From: Pseudomonas sp. Irchel s3f7
GTDB taxonomy: Bacteria; Pseudomonadota; Gammaproteobacteria; Pseudomonadales; Pseudomonadaceae
Assembly: GCF_900187615.1 (NCBI RefSeq)
Contig: NZ_FYDO01000022.1
Location: 52,546 to 116,545 of the forward strand
DNA length: 64,000 nt
Direction of reading: 5' to 3'
The position numbers and the translations under genes were made by a program. The notes below the pieces were generated by a model. It ran no database searches. It saw nothing but the letters and a program-made list of their open reading frames with translations, and had not been told where the DNA came from. Shown one piece after another: positions 9,698-17,427 of the stretch (positions are counted from its first letter, which is position 1; the number at the start of each line of letters is the position of its first letter).

Positions 9698-9808
9698 GGT
9701 GACCCCATCGGTCCCCCCGCAACGATTACCCGTGAACCTGGTCAGAGCCGGAAGGCAGCAGCCACAGCGGGAACATTGTGTGCCGGGGTGTGGCTGGTGG
9801 GGTTACCA
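9698..9808 (+). ncRNA. ffs: 4.5S / small signal recognition particle RNA
   Basis: The conserved SRP apical domain is present: the GGTCAGAGCCGGAAGGCAGC stretch at 9739-9758 holds the asymmetric loop and GNRA-type tetraloop that bind the Ffh M domain. Closing arms GGTGACCCC (9698-9706) and GGGGTTACC (9799-9807) pair as expected for the terminal stem. The RNA with Ffh targets ribosomes making inner-membrane proteins to FtsY. Ends are approximate by a few bases. Lying just upstream of dnaX is usual for Pseudomonas. Confidence 0.95.
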
Positions 9809-9922
9809 CCTTAACGCCTTGTGAGTCCTCGCTCGCGCGTCTATCGAAACAATACTTTTAATCTGTCTGCCATGGATCCTGTCCAGCGGCGGTATTTTGC
9901 TGTGCGCGTTTTTTGTCGGCTG

Positions 9923-9994
9923 CTAAGGCCCAATCGCGACGCCGACCTGGGTAGCCAGGCTGATCAACAGCAGTGCCCCCAAGGCTGACCGCAT
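9923..9994 (-). CDS. Candidate 23-aa hydrophobic small protein or gene remnant
   Basis: A short ORF on the minus strand, start ATG 9994, stop TAG at 9923-9925, encodes MRSALGALLLISLATQVGVA plus three residues: one potential membrane helix. GGAG lies 5-6 nt upstream, a credible ribosome site. The reading frame is open well upstream, so this may instead be the last exon-like remnant of a decayed transporter gene. It sits in the 310-bp gap between ffs and dnaX. No family recognised. Confidence 0.22.
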   Translation of the reverse strand: MRSALGALLLISLATQVGVAIGP

Positions 9995-10117
9995 AAACGC
10001 TCCGTTAAAGGCCTGCAAATTACAGCTTGACCAGAATAGACGAGCACACCGGATGCAATTTGTGCCTTGCTCCGCTAGCATTAGCCGCTTCTGCTTCCTT
10101 CGCTGCGACGGTTTTCG

Positions 10118-12190
10118 ATGAGTTATCAGGTTCTTGCACGTAAATGGCGTCCGCGCTCGTTCCGCGAAATGGTCGGCCAGACCCATGTGCTCAAGGCTCT
10201 GATCAATGCCTTGGACAGCCAGCGGCTGCATCACGCCTACCTGTTTACCGGTACGCGTGGGGTCGGCAAGACCACCATCGCACGGATCATCGCCAAATGC
10301 CTGAACTGTGAAACGGGTATTACGTCCACGCCGTGTGGCGAATGTTCGGTTTGTCGCGAGATCGATGAAGGCCGCTTCGTCGACCTGATCGAGATCGACG
10401 CCGCGAGCCGCACCAAGGTCGAAGACACCCGTGAGCTGCTCGACAACGTGCAATATGCCCCGAGCCGTGGGCGCTTCAAGGTCTACCTGATCGACGAAGT
10501 GCACATGCTCTCGAGCCATTCCTTCAACGCGCTGCTCAAAACTCTTGAGGAGCCGCCACCCTACGTCAAGTTCATCCTGGCGACCACTGATCCGCAGAAA
10601 CTTCCCGCAACGATTCTGTCGCGTTGTCTGCAGTTCTCCCTGAAGAACATGACGCCGGAACGGGTGGTCGAGCATTTGACCCATGTGCTGGGTGTCGAGA
10701 ACGTGCCGTTCGAAGACGATGCACTGTGGCTGCTGGGTCGTGCCGCCGACGGTTCGATGCGCGATGCCATGAGCCTGACCGACCAGGCCATCGCTTTCGG
10801 TGAAGGCAAGGTCATGGCCGCCGACGTGCGGGCGATGCTCGGTACGCTCGATCACGGTCAGGTCTACGACGTTTTGCACGCGTTGATCGAAGGTGACGCC
10901 AAGGCGTTGCTCGAAGCTGTCCGTCATCTGGCCGAACAAGGCCCGGACTGGAGCGGCGTGCTCTCGGAAATTCTCAACGTGCTGCATCGTGTCGCCATCG
11001 CCCAGGCCTTGCCTGAAGGCGTCGACAATGGTCACGGCGATCGTGACCGGGTGCTGGCGCTGGCTCAGGCGTTGCCGGCCGAAGACGTGCAGTTCTATTA
11101 CCAGATGGGCTTGATCGGCCGCCGCGATTTGCCGCTGGCGCCGGACCCTCGCGGTGGTTTCGAAATGGTCCTGCTGCGGATGCTTGCATTCCGGCCCGCC
11201 GATACCGCCGACGCACCGAGACAGCCACTAAAGCCAGTGGGGATCAGCCAGGCCACGGTTGATTCCGCCAAATCAGTGGCTGCCTCACCGGTTATTGCGC
11301 CGGTGGCGGCTGCACCGGTGGCACCGTCTCCAGCGCCTGTGGTTGCGCCCGCACCGGTCCCTGAACCTGTGCCTGTGCCCGTTGCGCCGCAGGTTGTTGC
11401 TGAGCCAGAACCCGTCGAGGTCGAAGAAGTCATCGATCTGCCATGGAATGACCCGGTAGAGACCGCGCCCGTTCAGCAACCCGCCATTGAACCGGTGCTG
11501 GAAACCGCCAGCGAGCAACCCGAGCTGCCGCCGATGCCGCTGCCGACGCCGGACAGCGTGGTGCCGGAGGCGCCTGAGTGGGCTGCCGCGCCGATTCCCG
11601 AGCCATCGGTGGCCGAGGTCGATGCCGCGACGCCTGGCATGGATGCGGACGACGAGCCGCCGCTGGACGAGGACTACATCGAGCCGGACATGGATTCGGC
11701 TTACAGTTATCTGGATGACCTGGCCAGCGAACACGCCGCCGAGCCGGCACCGGAACCCGAGCCTGAACCTGCAGCGATGCCGGCCACCGGCCTGGCCCTG
11801 CAATGGCTGGAACTGTTTCCGAAACTGCCGATCTCCGGCATGACCGGCAGCATCGCCGCCAACTGCACGCTGATCTCGGTGGAAGGCGATAGCTGGCTGA
11901 TGCACCTGGACCCGGCCCACAGCGCCTTGTTCAACGCCACTCAGCAGCGTCGCCTGAACGATGCGTTGAATCAGTATCATCAACGCACGCTGACCCTGAG
12001 CATCGAGCTGATCAAGCCTGAGCAGGAAACCCCGGCGCAAGCGGCTTCGCGCCGCCGCGCCAACCGTCAGCGCGAGGCGGAGGAATCGATCCACGGTGAT
12101 CCGTTCATCCAGCAGATGATGCAGCAGTTCGGTGCGGTGGTCCGAAACGATACTATTGAACCTGTCGACGTCCTGGTCACTCAGGGCTAA
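10118..12190 (+). CDS. dnaX: DNA polymerase III subunit tau (DnaX)
   Basis: 690 aa. AAA+ clamp-loader domains I-III occupy about 1-365, with Walker A GTRGVGKT at residues 45-52, a zinc site in CLNCETGITSTPCGECSVC, Walker B LIDEVHML and the SRC motif LSRCLQF. A long Pro/Ala/Val/Glu-rich linker (about 370-560) precedes the C-terminal alpha-binding domain (about 565-690). Tau dimerises the polymerase cores and loads the clamp. I saw no A AAA AAG slippery heptamer, so an E. coli-style frameshifted gamma form is not evident. It is followed by a hairpin terminator and ybaB. Confidence 0.96.
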   Translation: MSYQVLARKWRPRSFREMVGQTHVLKALINALDSQRLHHAYLFTGTRGVGKTTIARIIAKCLNCETGITSTPCGECSVCREIDEGRFVDLIEIDAASRTKVEDTRELLDNVQYAPSRGRFKVYLIDEVHMLSSHSFNALLKTLEEPPPYVKFILATTDPQKLPATILSRCLQFSLKNMTPERVVEHLTHVLGVENVPFEDDALWLLGRAADGSMRDAMSLTDQAIAFGEGKVMAADVRAMLGTLDHGQVYDVLHALIEGDAKALLEAVRHLAEQGPDWSGVLSEILNVLHRVAIAQALPEGVDNGHGDRDRVLALAQALPAEDVQFYYQMGLIGRRDLPLAPDPRGGFEMVLLRMLAFRPADTADAPRQPLKPVGISQATVDSAKSVAASPVIAPVAAAPVAPSPAPVVAPAPVPEPVPVPVAPQVVAEPEPVEVEEVIDLPWNDPVETAPVQQPAIEPVLETASEQPELPPMPLPTPDSVVPEAPEWAAAPIPEPSVAEVDAATPGMDADDEPPLDEDYIEPDMDSAYSYLDDLASEHAAEPAPEPEPEPAAMPATGLALQWLELFPKLPISGMTGSIAANCTLISVEGDSWLMHLDPAHSALFNATQQRRLNDALNQYHQRTLTLSIELIKPEQETPAQAASRRRANRQREAEESIHGDPFIQQMMQQFGAVVRNDTIEPVDVLVTQG

Positions 12191-12198
12191 TAACTGAA

Positions 12199-12230
12199 GG
12201 CGCTCGGCCGAACAGGCCGGGCGCCGTTTT
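12199..12230 (+). terminator. Hairpin terminator between dnaX and ybaB
   Basis: An 11-bp stem GGCGCTCGGCC / GGCCGGGCGCC with loop GAACA and a trailing GTTTT. It is 8 bp after the dnaX stop and may attenuate rather than end transcription into ybaB. Confidence 0.65.
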
Positions 12231-12257
12231 GATCCAAGTACTTTTGAGGTGATTCCC

Positions 12258-12596
12258 ATGATGAAAGGTGGCATGGCCGGCCTGATGAAGCAGGCACAGC
12301 AGATGCAGGAAAAAATGGCCAAGATGCAGGAAGAACTGGCCAACGCCGAAGTCATCGGTAAGGCCGGTGGCGATATGGTCACTGTGGTCATGACCGGTCG
12401 TCACGACGTTAAAAGCGTGACCATCGACCCAAGCCTGGTAGAAGGCATGAGCGAAGACGACAAGGAAATGCTGGAAGCGGTCATCGCATCCGCCGTCAAC
12501 GACGCCGTGCGCAAGATCGAAGCCAACAGCCAGGACAAAATGGGCAGCGTGACCGCTGGCATGCAACTGCCGCCAGGCATGAAACTGCCGTTCTGA
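12258..12596 (+). CDS. ybaB: YbaB/EbfC nucleoid-associated protein
   Basis: 112 aa. The N-terminus is a Met/Gln/Lys-rich amphipathic helix (MMKGGMAGLMKQAQQMQEKM) followed by the small beta-sheet core and the acidic helix SEDDKEMLEAVIASAVNDA, the YbaB tweezer fold. Members bind DNA as dimers and sit between dnaX and recR in most bacteria. ATG 12258 is chosen over the in-frame GTG 12249 because GAGGTG at 12247-12252 is then a proper ribosome site. It ends in a strong terminator. Confidence 0.93.
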   Translation: MMKGGMAGLMKQAQQMQEKMAKMQEELANAEVIGKAGGDMVTVVMTGRHDVKSVTIDPSLVEGMSEDDKEMLEAVIASAVNDAVRKIEANSQDKMGSVTAGMQLPPGMKLPF

Positions 12597-12623
12597 TTCG
12601 CTAAAACGCGTCGGATGGGCTAC

Positions 12624-12656
12624 AAAAAAATGCCAGGCATTGCGCCTGGCATTTTT
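12624..12656 (+). terminator. Rho-independent terminator after ybaB
   Basis: Stem ATGCCAGGC / GCCTGGCAT with loop ATTGC, preceded by seven As and followed by five Ts, so it could work on both strands. It separates ybaB from the downstream oxidoreductase. Confidence 0.85.
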
Positions 12657-12687
12657 GTATCTGCATTTGGGATGACAGTCTCTGTGA

Positions 12688-12773
12688 GATCGCTTCGCGA
12701 GCAGGCTCGCTCCCACATTGGATTTGTATACGGCATAGATCCCATGTGGGAGCGAGCCTGCTCGCGATGGAGT
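12688..12773. repeat. REP inverted pair, second family (GCGAGCAGGCTCGCTCCCACA)
   Basis: Inverted units CGCGAGCAGGCTCGCTCCCA and its complement TGGGAGCGAGCCTGCTCGCG, separated by about 27 bp. This core differs from the more common GTAGGAGC family in the window. It sits between the ybaB terminator and the inserted oxidoreductase gene. Confidence 0.85.
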
Positions 12774-12862
12774 CGACTCGGTTCCAGAAGAAACATCGAA
12801 CGCCACACCGCCACAAAGGTCTGCTCCCCTATAGTCACTCATCGATCAAAGGAGACGCCACC

Positions 12863-13897
12863 ATGTCCGACCCCATGACCCTCAATCAACGCATCGTCCT
12901 TGCCTCGCGCCCGGCAGGCGCGCCGACGCCGGAGAATTTTCGTCTGGAGCGGGTGGCGTTGCCGGACCTGGCCGATGGCGAGGTGCTGCTCAAGACCGTC
13001 TACCTGTCGCTGGATCCCTACATGCGTGGACGCATGAGTGATGCGCCGTCCTACGCCGCCCCGGTGGAAATCGGCGGGGTGATGACCGGTGGCGCTGTCA
13101 GCCGGGTCGAGCGTTCGCTCAATCCCAAGTTTCAGGAAGGCGATCTGGTCGTGGGCGCCACAGGCTGGCAGAGCCATAGCATCAATGACGGTCGCAGTAT
13201 CATTCCCGTTCCGAACGGATTGCCCAGCGCCTCATTGGCCTTGGGTGTGCTGGGCATGCCGGGCATGACCGCCTACATGGGCCTGATGGACATCGGGCAG
13301 CCCAAGTCCGGTGAGACGCTGGTGGTCGCGGCAGCTTCCGGTGCTGTGGGTTCTGTGGTCGGCCAGGTAGCGAAGATCAAAGGCCTGCGGGTAGTCGGCG
13401 TGGCGGGTGGTGTGGACAAGTGCCGCTATGTGGTTGAGGACCTGGGCTTCGATGCCTGCATCGACCACAAGAGCCCGGACTTCGCCGATGAACTGGCGCA
13501 GGCGTGCCCCAAGGGCATCGATATCTACTACGAAAACGTCGGCGGCAAGGTGTTCGATGCGGTGGTGCCATTGCTCAACCCCAAGGCACGGATTCCGCTG
13601 TGTGGTTTGATCGCTTCCTACAACGCCCATGAAGCGCCGAGCGGTCCGGATCGTCTGCCACTGTTGCAGCGCACGCTGTTGACCAAGCGTGTGCGAATCC
13701 AGGGTTTTATCGTGTTCGACGATTACGGTGACCGTCAGCCGGAGTTCATCAGCGCAATGGCGCCATGGGTGCGTGATGGCAAGGTGAAGTTCCGCGAAGA
13801 CGTGGTCGACGGTCTGGAGAACGCTCTCGAGGCATTCATCGGCCTGCTGGAAGGACGCAACTTCGGCAAGCTGGTGGTGCGCGTCGCCCAGGACTGA
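12863..13897 (+). CDS. NADP-dependent medium-chain oxidoreductase (CurA/leukotriene B4 dehydrogenase-like)
   Basis: 344 aa zinc-less medium-chain dehydrogenase/reductase. N-terminal GroES-like domain (to about 130), then a Rossmann domain with AAASGAVGSVVGQVAKIKG (about 153-171) and the family motif YYENVGGKVFDAV. Members reduce alpha,beta-unsaturated ketones and aldehydes with NADPH; the native substrate here cannot be told. The start is ATG 12863, with AAAGGAG 8 nt upstream. An in-frame ORF opens at 12746 but would run through the REP. It lies between ybaB and recR, which are adjacent in many relatives, so it looks like an insertion. Confidence 0.88.
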   Translation: MSDPMTLNQRIVLASRPAGAPTPENFRLERVALPDLADGEVLLKTVYLSLDPYMRGRMSDAPSYAAPVEIGGVMTGGAVSRVERSLNPKFQEGDLVVGATGWQSHSINDGRSIIPVPNGLPSASLALGVLGMPGMTAYMGLMDIGQPKSGETLVVAAASGAVGSVVGQVAKIKGLRVVGVAGGVDKCRYVVEDLGFDACIDHKSPDFADELAQACPKGIDIYYENVGGKVFDAVVPLLNPKARIPLCGLIASYNAHEAPSGPDRLPLLQRTLLTKRVRIQGFIVFDDYGDRQPEFISAMAPWVRDGKVKFREDVVDGLENALEAFIGLLEGRNFGKLVVRVAQD

Positions 13898-13959
13898 TTG
13901 ACGCTCATTCGAGGCGCGGGTATAAACCGCGTCTCGTTGTTTTGTCGGACTTTTCCACC

Positions 13960-14562
13960 ATGAGCTTCAGCCCTTTGATTCGCCAACTGATCGACGCCCT
14001 GCGAATTCTGCCTGGTGTGGGTCAGAAAACTGCCCAGCGCATGGCATTGCAGTTGCTCGAACGTGATCGCAGCGGTGGCTCGCGACTGGCGCTGGCGTTG
14101 AGCCAGGCCATGGAAGGGGTCGGTCACTGCCGATTGTGTCGCACGTTGACCGAAGATGACCTTTGCCCGCAATGCGCCGACACTCGTCGCGACGACACCG
14201 TGCTTTGCGTAGTGGAAGGCCCGATGGACGTCTATGCGGTCGAACAGACCGGTTTCCGTGGGCGCTACTTCGTGCTCAAGGGTCACCTGTCGCCACTGGA
14301 CGGGCTGGGGCCGGACGCTATCGGTATCCCACAGCTGATGGCGCGGATCGAAGAGGCCGGTACATTTGCCGAAGTCATTCTCGCGACCAACCCGACTGTG
14401 GAAGGCGAGGCGACGGCGCATTACATCGCCCAATTGCTCAGCAGCAAAGGCCTGATTGCATCGCGCATCGCCCATGGCGTGCCGCTGGGTGGTGAGCTGG
14501 AGTTGGTGGATGGCGGGACGTTGGCGCATTCGTTTGCGGGGCGTAAGCCGATCAGTCTCTGA
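13960..14562 (+). CDS. recR: Recombination protein RecR
   Basis: 200 aa. The N-terminal helix-hairpin-helix RILPGVGQKTAQRMALQLL is followed by a four-cysteine zinc finger (CRLC and CPQC, about 57-72), a Toprim domain starting VVEGPMDVYAVEQTG, and a C-terminal Walker-B-like stretch. RecR with RecO and RecF loads RecA at gaps. ATG 13960 gives the family N-terminus MSFSPLIRQLIDALR; the in-frame ATG-like start at 13942 adds six unconserved residues. Confidence 0.95.
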   Translation: MSFSPLIRQLIDALRILPGVGQKTAQRMALQLLERDRSGGSRLALALSQAMEGVGHCRLCRTLTEDDLCPQCADTRRDDTVLCVVEGPMDVYAVEQTGFRGRYFVLKGHLSPLDGLGPDAIGIPQLMARIEEAGTFAEVILATNPTVEGEATAHYIAQLLSSKGLIASRIAHGVPLGGELELVDGGTLAHSFAGRKPISL

Positions 14563-14570
14563 CTAAAGCC

Positions 14571-14645
14571 AAAGATCGCAGCCTGCGGCAGCTCCTACAG
14601 AGGAATGCTATCCCTTGTAGGAGCTGCCGCAGGCTGCGATCTTTT
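14571..14645. repeat. Long inverted repeat (third REP family), possible terminator after recR
   Basis: Arms AAAGATCGCAGCCTGCGGCA (continuing GCTCCTACA) at 14571-14599 and its complement at 14616-14645, ending in CTTTT, are almost perfect over 29 bp with a 16-bp loop. The core GCAGCCTGCGGCAGCTCC also occurs in single, degenerate form at 9561-9590, 46381-46425 and 51717-51750. It could terminate recR on either strand. Confidence 0.85.
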
Positions 14646-14720
14646 GATACTCGGATTCATTGCTTGAAAACCAAGCAAGCGCTCGGTTAACTTCGCTGAA
14701 CCCTTCAGTGGAGCTCGCCG

Positions 14721-15869
14721 ATGCCTGCCTTTCAGGAATACTTCGATCCCAGCCACCAATTGGTCCGCGACAGCGTCAGGCGTTTCGTCGAGCGCGAAAT
14801 TCTTCCGGACATCGACCAGTGGGAAGAAGCTGAAGGCTTCCCCCGTGAGCTCTACCTCAAGGCTGGCGCCGCAGGGATTCTCGGCATCGGCTACCCGGAG
14901 GCGCTGGGCGGCAGCCATGAAGGCGATCTGTTCGCCAAGGTCGCCGCCAGCGAAGAGCTGATGCGTTGTGGCTCTGGAGGCCTGGTGGCAGGCCTCGGAT
15001 CGCTCGATATCGGTTTACCGCCGATTCTCAAATGGGCCAGGCCTGACGTTCGTGAGCGTGTGGTGCCACAGGTGCTGGCCGGCGAGAAGATCAGCGCCCT
15101 GGCGGTCACCGAGCCCGGTGGCGGCTCCGATGTCGCCAACCTGCAAACCCGTGCCGTGCGTGACGGCGATTTCTATCGGGTCAGTGGCAGTAAAACCTTT
15201 ATTACCAGCGGCGTCCGTGCGGATTACTACACCGTCGCGGTGCGAACCGGTGAGCCGGGTTTTGCTGGCATCAGTCTGTTATTGATCGAGAAGGGCACTC
15301 CCGGATTCACCGTGGGGCGGCCGTTGAAGAAAATGGGCTGGTGGGCGTCGGACACGGCCGAACTGTTTTTCGACGATTGCCGGGTACCCGCAGCAAACCT
15401 GATCGGTGCCGAGAACATGGGGTTCGCCTGCATCATGGGCAACTTTCAGAGTGAACGGCTGGCCTTGGCGCTGATGGCCAACATGACTGCGCAGCTTGCT
15501 CTGGAAGAGAGCCTGAAATGGGCCAGAGAGCGTGAAGCCTTCGGCAAACCCATCGGCAAGTTTCAAGTGATCAAGCATCGCCTTGCCGAAATGGCCACGG
15601 CGCTGGAGGTGTCCCGGGAGTTCACTTACCGGCAGGCGGCGAAAATGGCGGCAGGTCAGAGTGTGATCAAGGAGATTTCCATGGCCAAGAATTTCGCGAC
15701 GGACACGGCGGACCGGATCGTCAACGATGCGGTGCAGATTCTGGGCGGTTTGGGTTACATGCGTGAAAACCTGGTGGAGCGGCTGTATCGCGATAACCGG
15801 ATTCTGTCCATCGGGGGCGGGACGCGGGAAGTGATGAACGAGATCATCAGCAAGCAGATGGGGCTTTGA
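14721..15869 (+). CDS. Acyl-CoA dehydrogenase
   Basis: 382 aa, the usual length. Three ACAD domains: N-terminal helical (1-115), middle beta barrel with the FAD motif ALAVTEPGGGSDVANL and KTFITSG, and C-terminal four-helix bundle with REAFGKPIGKFQVIKHRLA. The C-terminal stretch ILSIGGGTREVMNEII carries the glutamate expected to abstract the alpha proton in long-chain-type enzymes. It oxidises an acyl-CoA to the 2-enoyl-CoA, passing electrons to ETF. Chain length is not predictable. It is a stand-alone gene, in a conserved position after recR. Confidence 0.92.
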   Translation: MPAFQEYFDPSHQLVRDSVRRFVEREILPDIDQWEEAEGFPRELYLKAGAAGILGIGYPEALGGSHEGDLFAKVAASEELMRCGSGGLVAGLGSLDIGLPPILKWARPDVRERVVPQVLAGEKISALAVTEPGGGSDVANLQTRAVRDGDFYRVSGSKTFITSGVRADYYTVAVRTGEPGFAGISLLLIEKGTPGFTVGRPLKKMGWWASDTAELFFDDCRVPAANLIGAENMGFACIMGNFQSERLALALMANMTAQLALEESLKWAREREAFGKPIGKFQVIKHRLAEMATALEVSREFTYRQAAKMAAGQSVIKEISMAKNFATDTADRIVNDAVQILGGLGYMRENLVERLYRDNRILSIGGGTREVMNEIISKQMGL

Positions 15870-15890
15870 GTTTTGCAGTGCGGCGACCGA

Positions 15891-15960
15891 CGCCATCGCT
15901 GGCAAGCCAGCTCCTACAAGACGCGCTCGACTGTAGGAGCCGGCTTGCCGGCGAGGCGTC
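15891..15960. repeat. REP inverted pair between converging genes
   Basis: Family-A REP units CGCTGGCAAGCCAGCTCCTACA and TGTAGGAGCCGGCTTGCCGG face each other between the acyl-CoA dehydrogenase (plus) and apt (minus), where they could act as a shared transcription barrier. Confidence 0.85.
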
Positions 15961-15974
15961 AGTACAGGCGCCGC

Positions 15975-16523
15975 TTACTTGTCGGTAAGGGCAAACTGCG
16001 TCAGGCAGAACGTCGGAATGCCCATGTCTTCCAGACGCTGCGAACCACCCAGCTCTGGCAGATCAATGATTGCCGCCGCCTCATGCACCCGCGCGCCCAT
16101 GCGGCGGATCAGGTTGGCCGCGGCAATCAGCGTGCCGCCTGTGGCGATCAGGTCATCGAACATCACTACCGAATCACCTTCGCACAGGCTGTCGGCGTGC
16201 ACTTCAAGGAAGGCCTCGCCGTATTCGGTCGCGTAACCCTCGGCCAGCACGTCGGCGGGCAGCTTGCCTTGTTTGCGGAACAGCACCAGCGGCTTGTTCA
16301 GTTGATAGGCCAATACCGAACCGATCAGGAAGCCGCGGGCATCCATGGCGCCGATGTGGGTGAAGTCAGCCTCGACGTAACGATGGGCGAAACTGTCCAT
16401 CACCAGGCGCAGGGCTTTCGGCGACTGGAACAGGGGGGTGATGTCGCGAAAGATCACGCCCGGTTTCGGGAAGTCGATGACAGGGCGGATGAGGGATTTG
16501 ATGTCGAAGGAGTCGAAGACCAT
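15975..16523 (-). CDS. apt: Adenine phosphoribosyltransferase
   Basis: 182 aa. The PRPP-binding loop is SVVMFDDLIATGGTLIAA (about 119-136), and the type I PRTase N-terminal motif FPKPGVIFRDITPL is present. It makes AMP from adenine and PRPP in purine salvage. Start ATG 16523 gives MVFDSFDIKSLIRPV, aligning with Pseudomonas Apt. It is transcribed away from anr, its upstream neighbour on the same strand, with 79 bp between them including a hairpin. Confidence 0.95.
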   Translation of the reverse strand: MVFDSFDIKSLIRPVIDFPKPGVIFRDITPLFQSPKALRLVMDSFAHRYVEADFTHIGAMDARGFLIGSVLAYQLNKPLVLFRKQGKLPADVLAEGYATEYGEAFLEVHADSLCEGDSVVMFDDLIATGGTLIAAANLIRRMGARVHEAAAIIDLPELGGSQRLEDMGIPTFCLTQFALTDK

Positions 16524-16565
16524 CGTCGAGGTGTCCTGGCAGGCTGCAAACGACGCAGTATAACG

Positions 16566-16591
16566 GCGGCTGAGCCGTTTCGCTCAGCCGC
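16566..16591 (-). terminator. Hairpin downstream of anr
   Basis: A 10-bp perfect stem GCGGCTGAGC / GCTCAGCCGC with a 6-nt loop starts 11 bp after the anr stop. There is no strong T-run on the minus strand, so it may be a weak terminator or an mRNA stabiliser before apt. Confidence 0.5.
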
Positions 16592-16602
16592 AATGGCTTG
16601 TA

Positions 16603-17337
16603 TCAGCTTTCCAGCGAACCACCGGCCAGCGCGCACAGCTGGATCGGGTCAAGGATGTGTATTTCCTTGCCTTCGGCCGCGATCAGTTCGTTCTGCTGGA
16701 ATCGGGTAAAGACGCGGGACACCGTCTCGACGGCCAGACCCAGGTAGTTGCCGATTTCGTTGCGCGACATACTCAGGCGGAACTGATTGGCCGAAAACCC
16801 TCGAGCACGGAAGCGGGCCGAGAGATTGACCAGGAACGTGGCGATGCGTTCGTCGGCGGTTTTTTTCGACAGCAGCAGCATCATCTGCTGATCATCGCGG
16901 ATTTCACGGCTCATCACGCGCATCAACTGACGACGCAGTTGTGGCAGTTGCAGGGCCAGTTCATCGAGGCGCTCGAACGGGATTTCACACACGGAAGTGG
17001 TTTCCAGCGCCTGCGCAGACACTGGATGTTTTTCCGTGTCCATGCCCGACAGACCGACCAGTTCGCTGGGCAGGTGGAAGCCGGTGAGCTGTTCTTCACC
17101 GGTGTCGCTCAGGCTGAAGGTTTTGAGCGCGCCGGAACGGACGGCGTAGACAGAATCGAAGGTATCGCCCTGACGAAACAGAAATTCGCCCTTTTTCAGC
17201 GGCCGGCCACGTTTGACGATTTCGTCCAGTGCATCCATGTCTTCCAGATTCAACGAAAGTGGCAGGCACAGAGGGGCCAGGCTGCAATCCTTGCAGTGGG
17301 CCTGATTGTGTGTGCGCAGTTTTACTGGCTCGGACAT
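16603..17337 (-). CDS. anr: Anaerobic regulator Anr (Crp/Fnr family)
   Basis: 244 aa. The oxygen-labile [4Fe-4S] ligands are visible: C15, C18 and C24 in the N-terminal HCKDCSLAPLC cluster, plus C117. A cyclic-nucleotide-like sensor fold (about 35-150) is followed by a dimer helix and the HTH MSRNEIGNYLGLAVETVSRVF, whose E-x2-S-R reads TTGAT-N4-ATCAA. Under low oxygen Anr activates denitrification, haem and cbb3 oxidase genes. Matching sites lie before hemN, ccoG and the distal ccoN in this window, so the regulator sits next to its regulon. Confidence 0.95.
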   Translation of the reverse strand: MSEPVKLRTHNQAHCKDCSLAPLCLPLSLNLEDMDALDEIVKRGRPLKKGEFLFRQGDTFDSVYAVRSGALKTFSLSDTGEEQLTGFHLPSELVGLSGMDTEKHPVSAQALETTSVCEIPFERLDELALQLPQLRRQLMRVMSREIRDDQQMMLLLSKKTADERIATFLVNLSARFRARGFSANQFRLSMSRNEIGNYLGLAVETVSRVFTRFQQNELIAAEGKEIHILDPIQLCALAGGSLES

Positions 17338-17427
17338 TTCTTCAATCCTTGTGGGAAATCACACATAAGGCGTAAGGGTAACCCACCCAAGGATATCGAG
17401 GCCAGTCTGTGGCGCTTGCTTGCAGAA

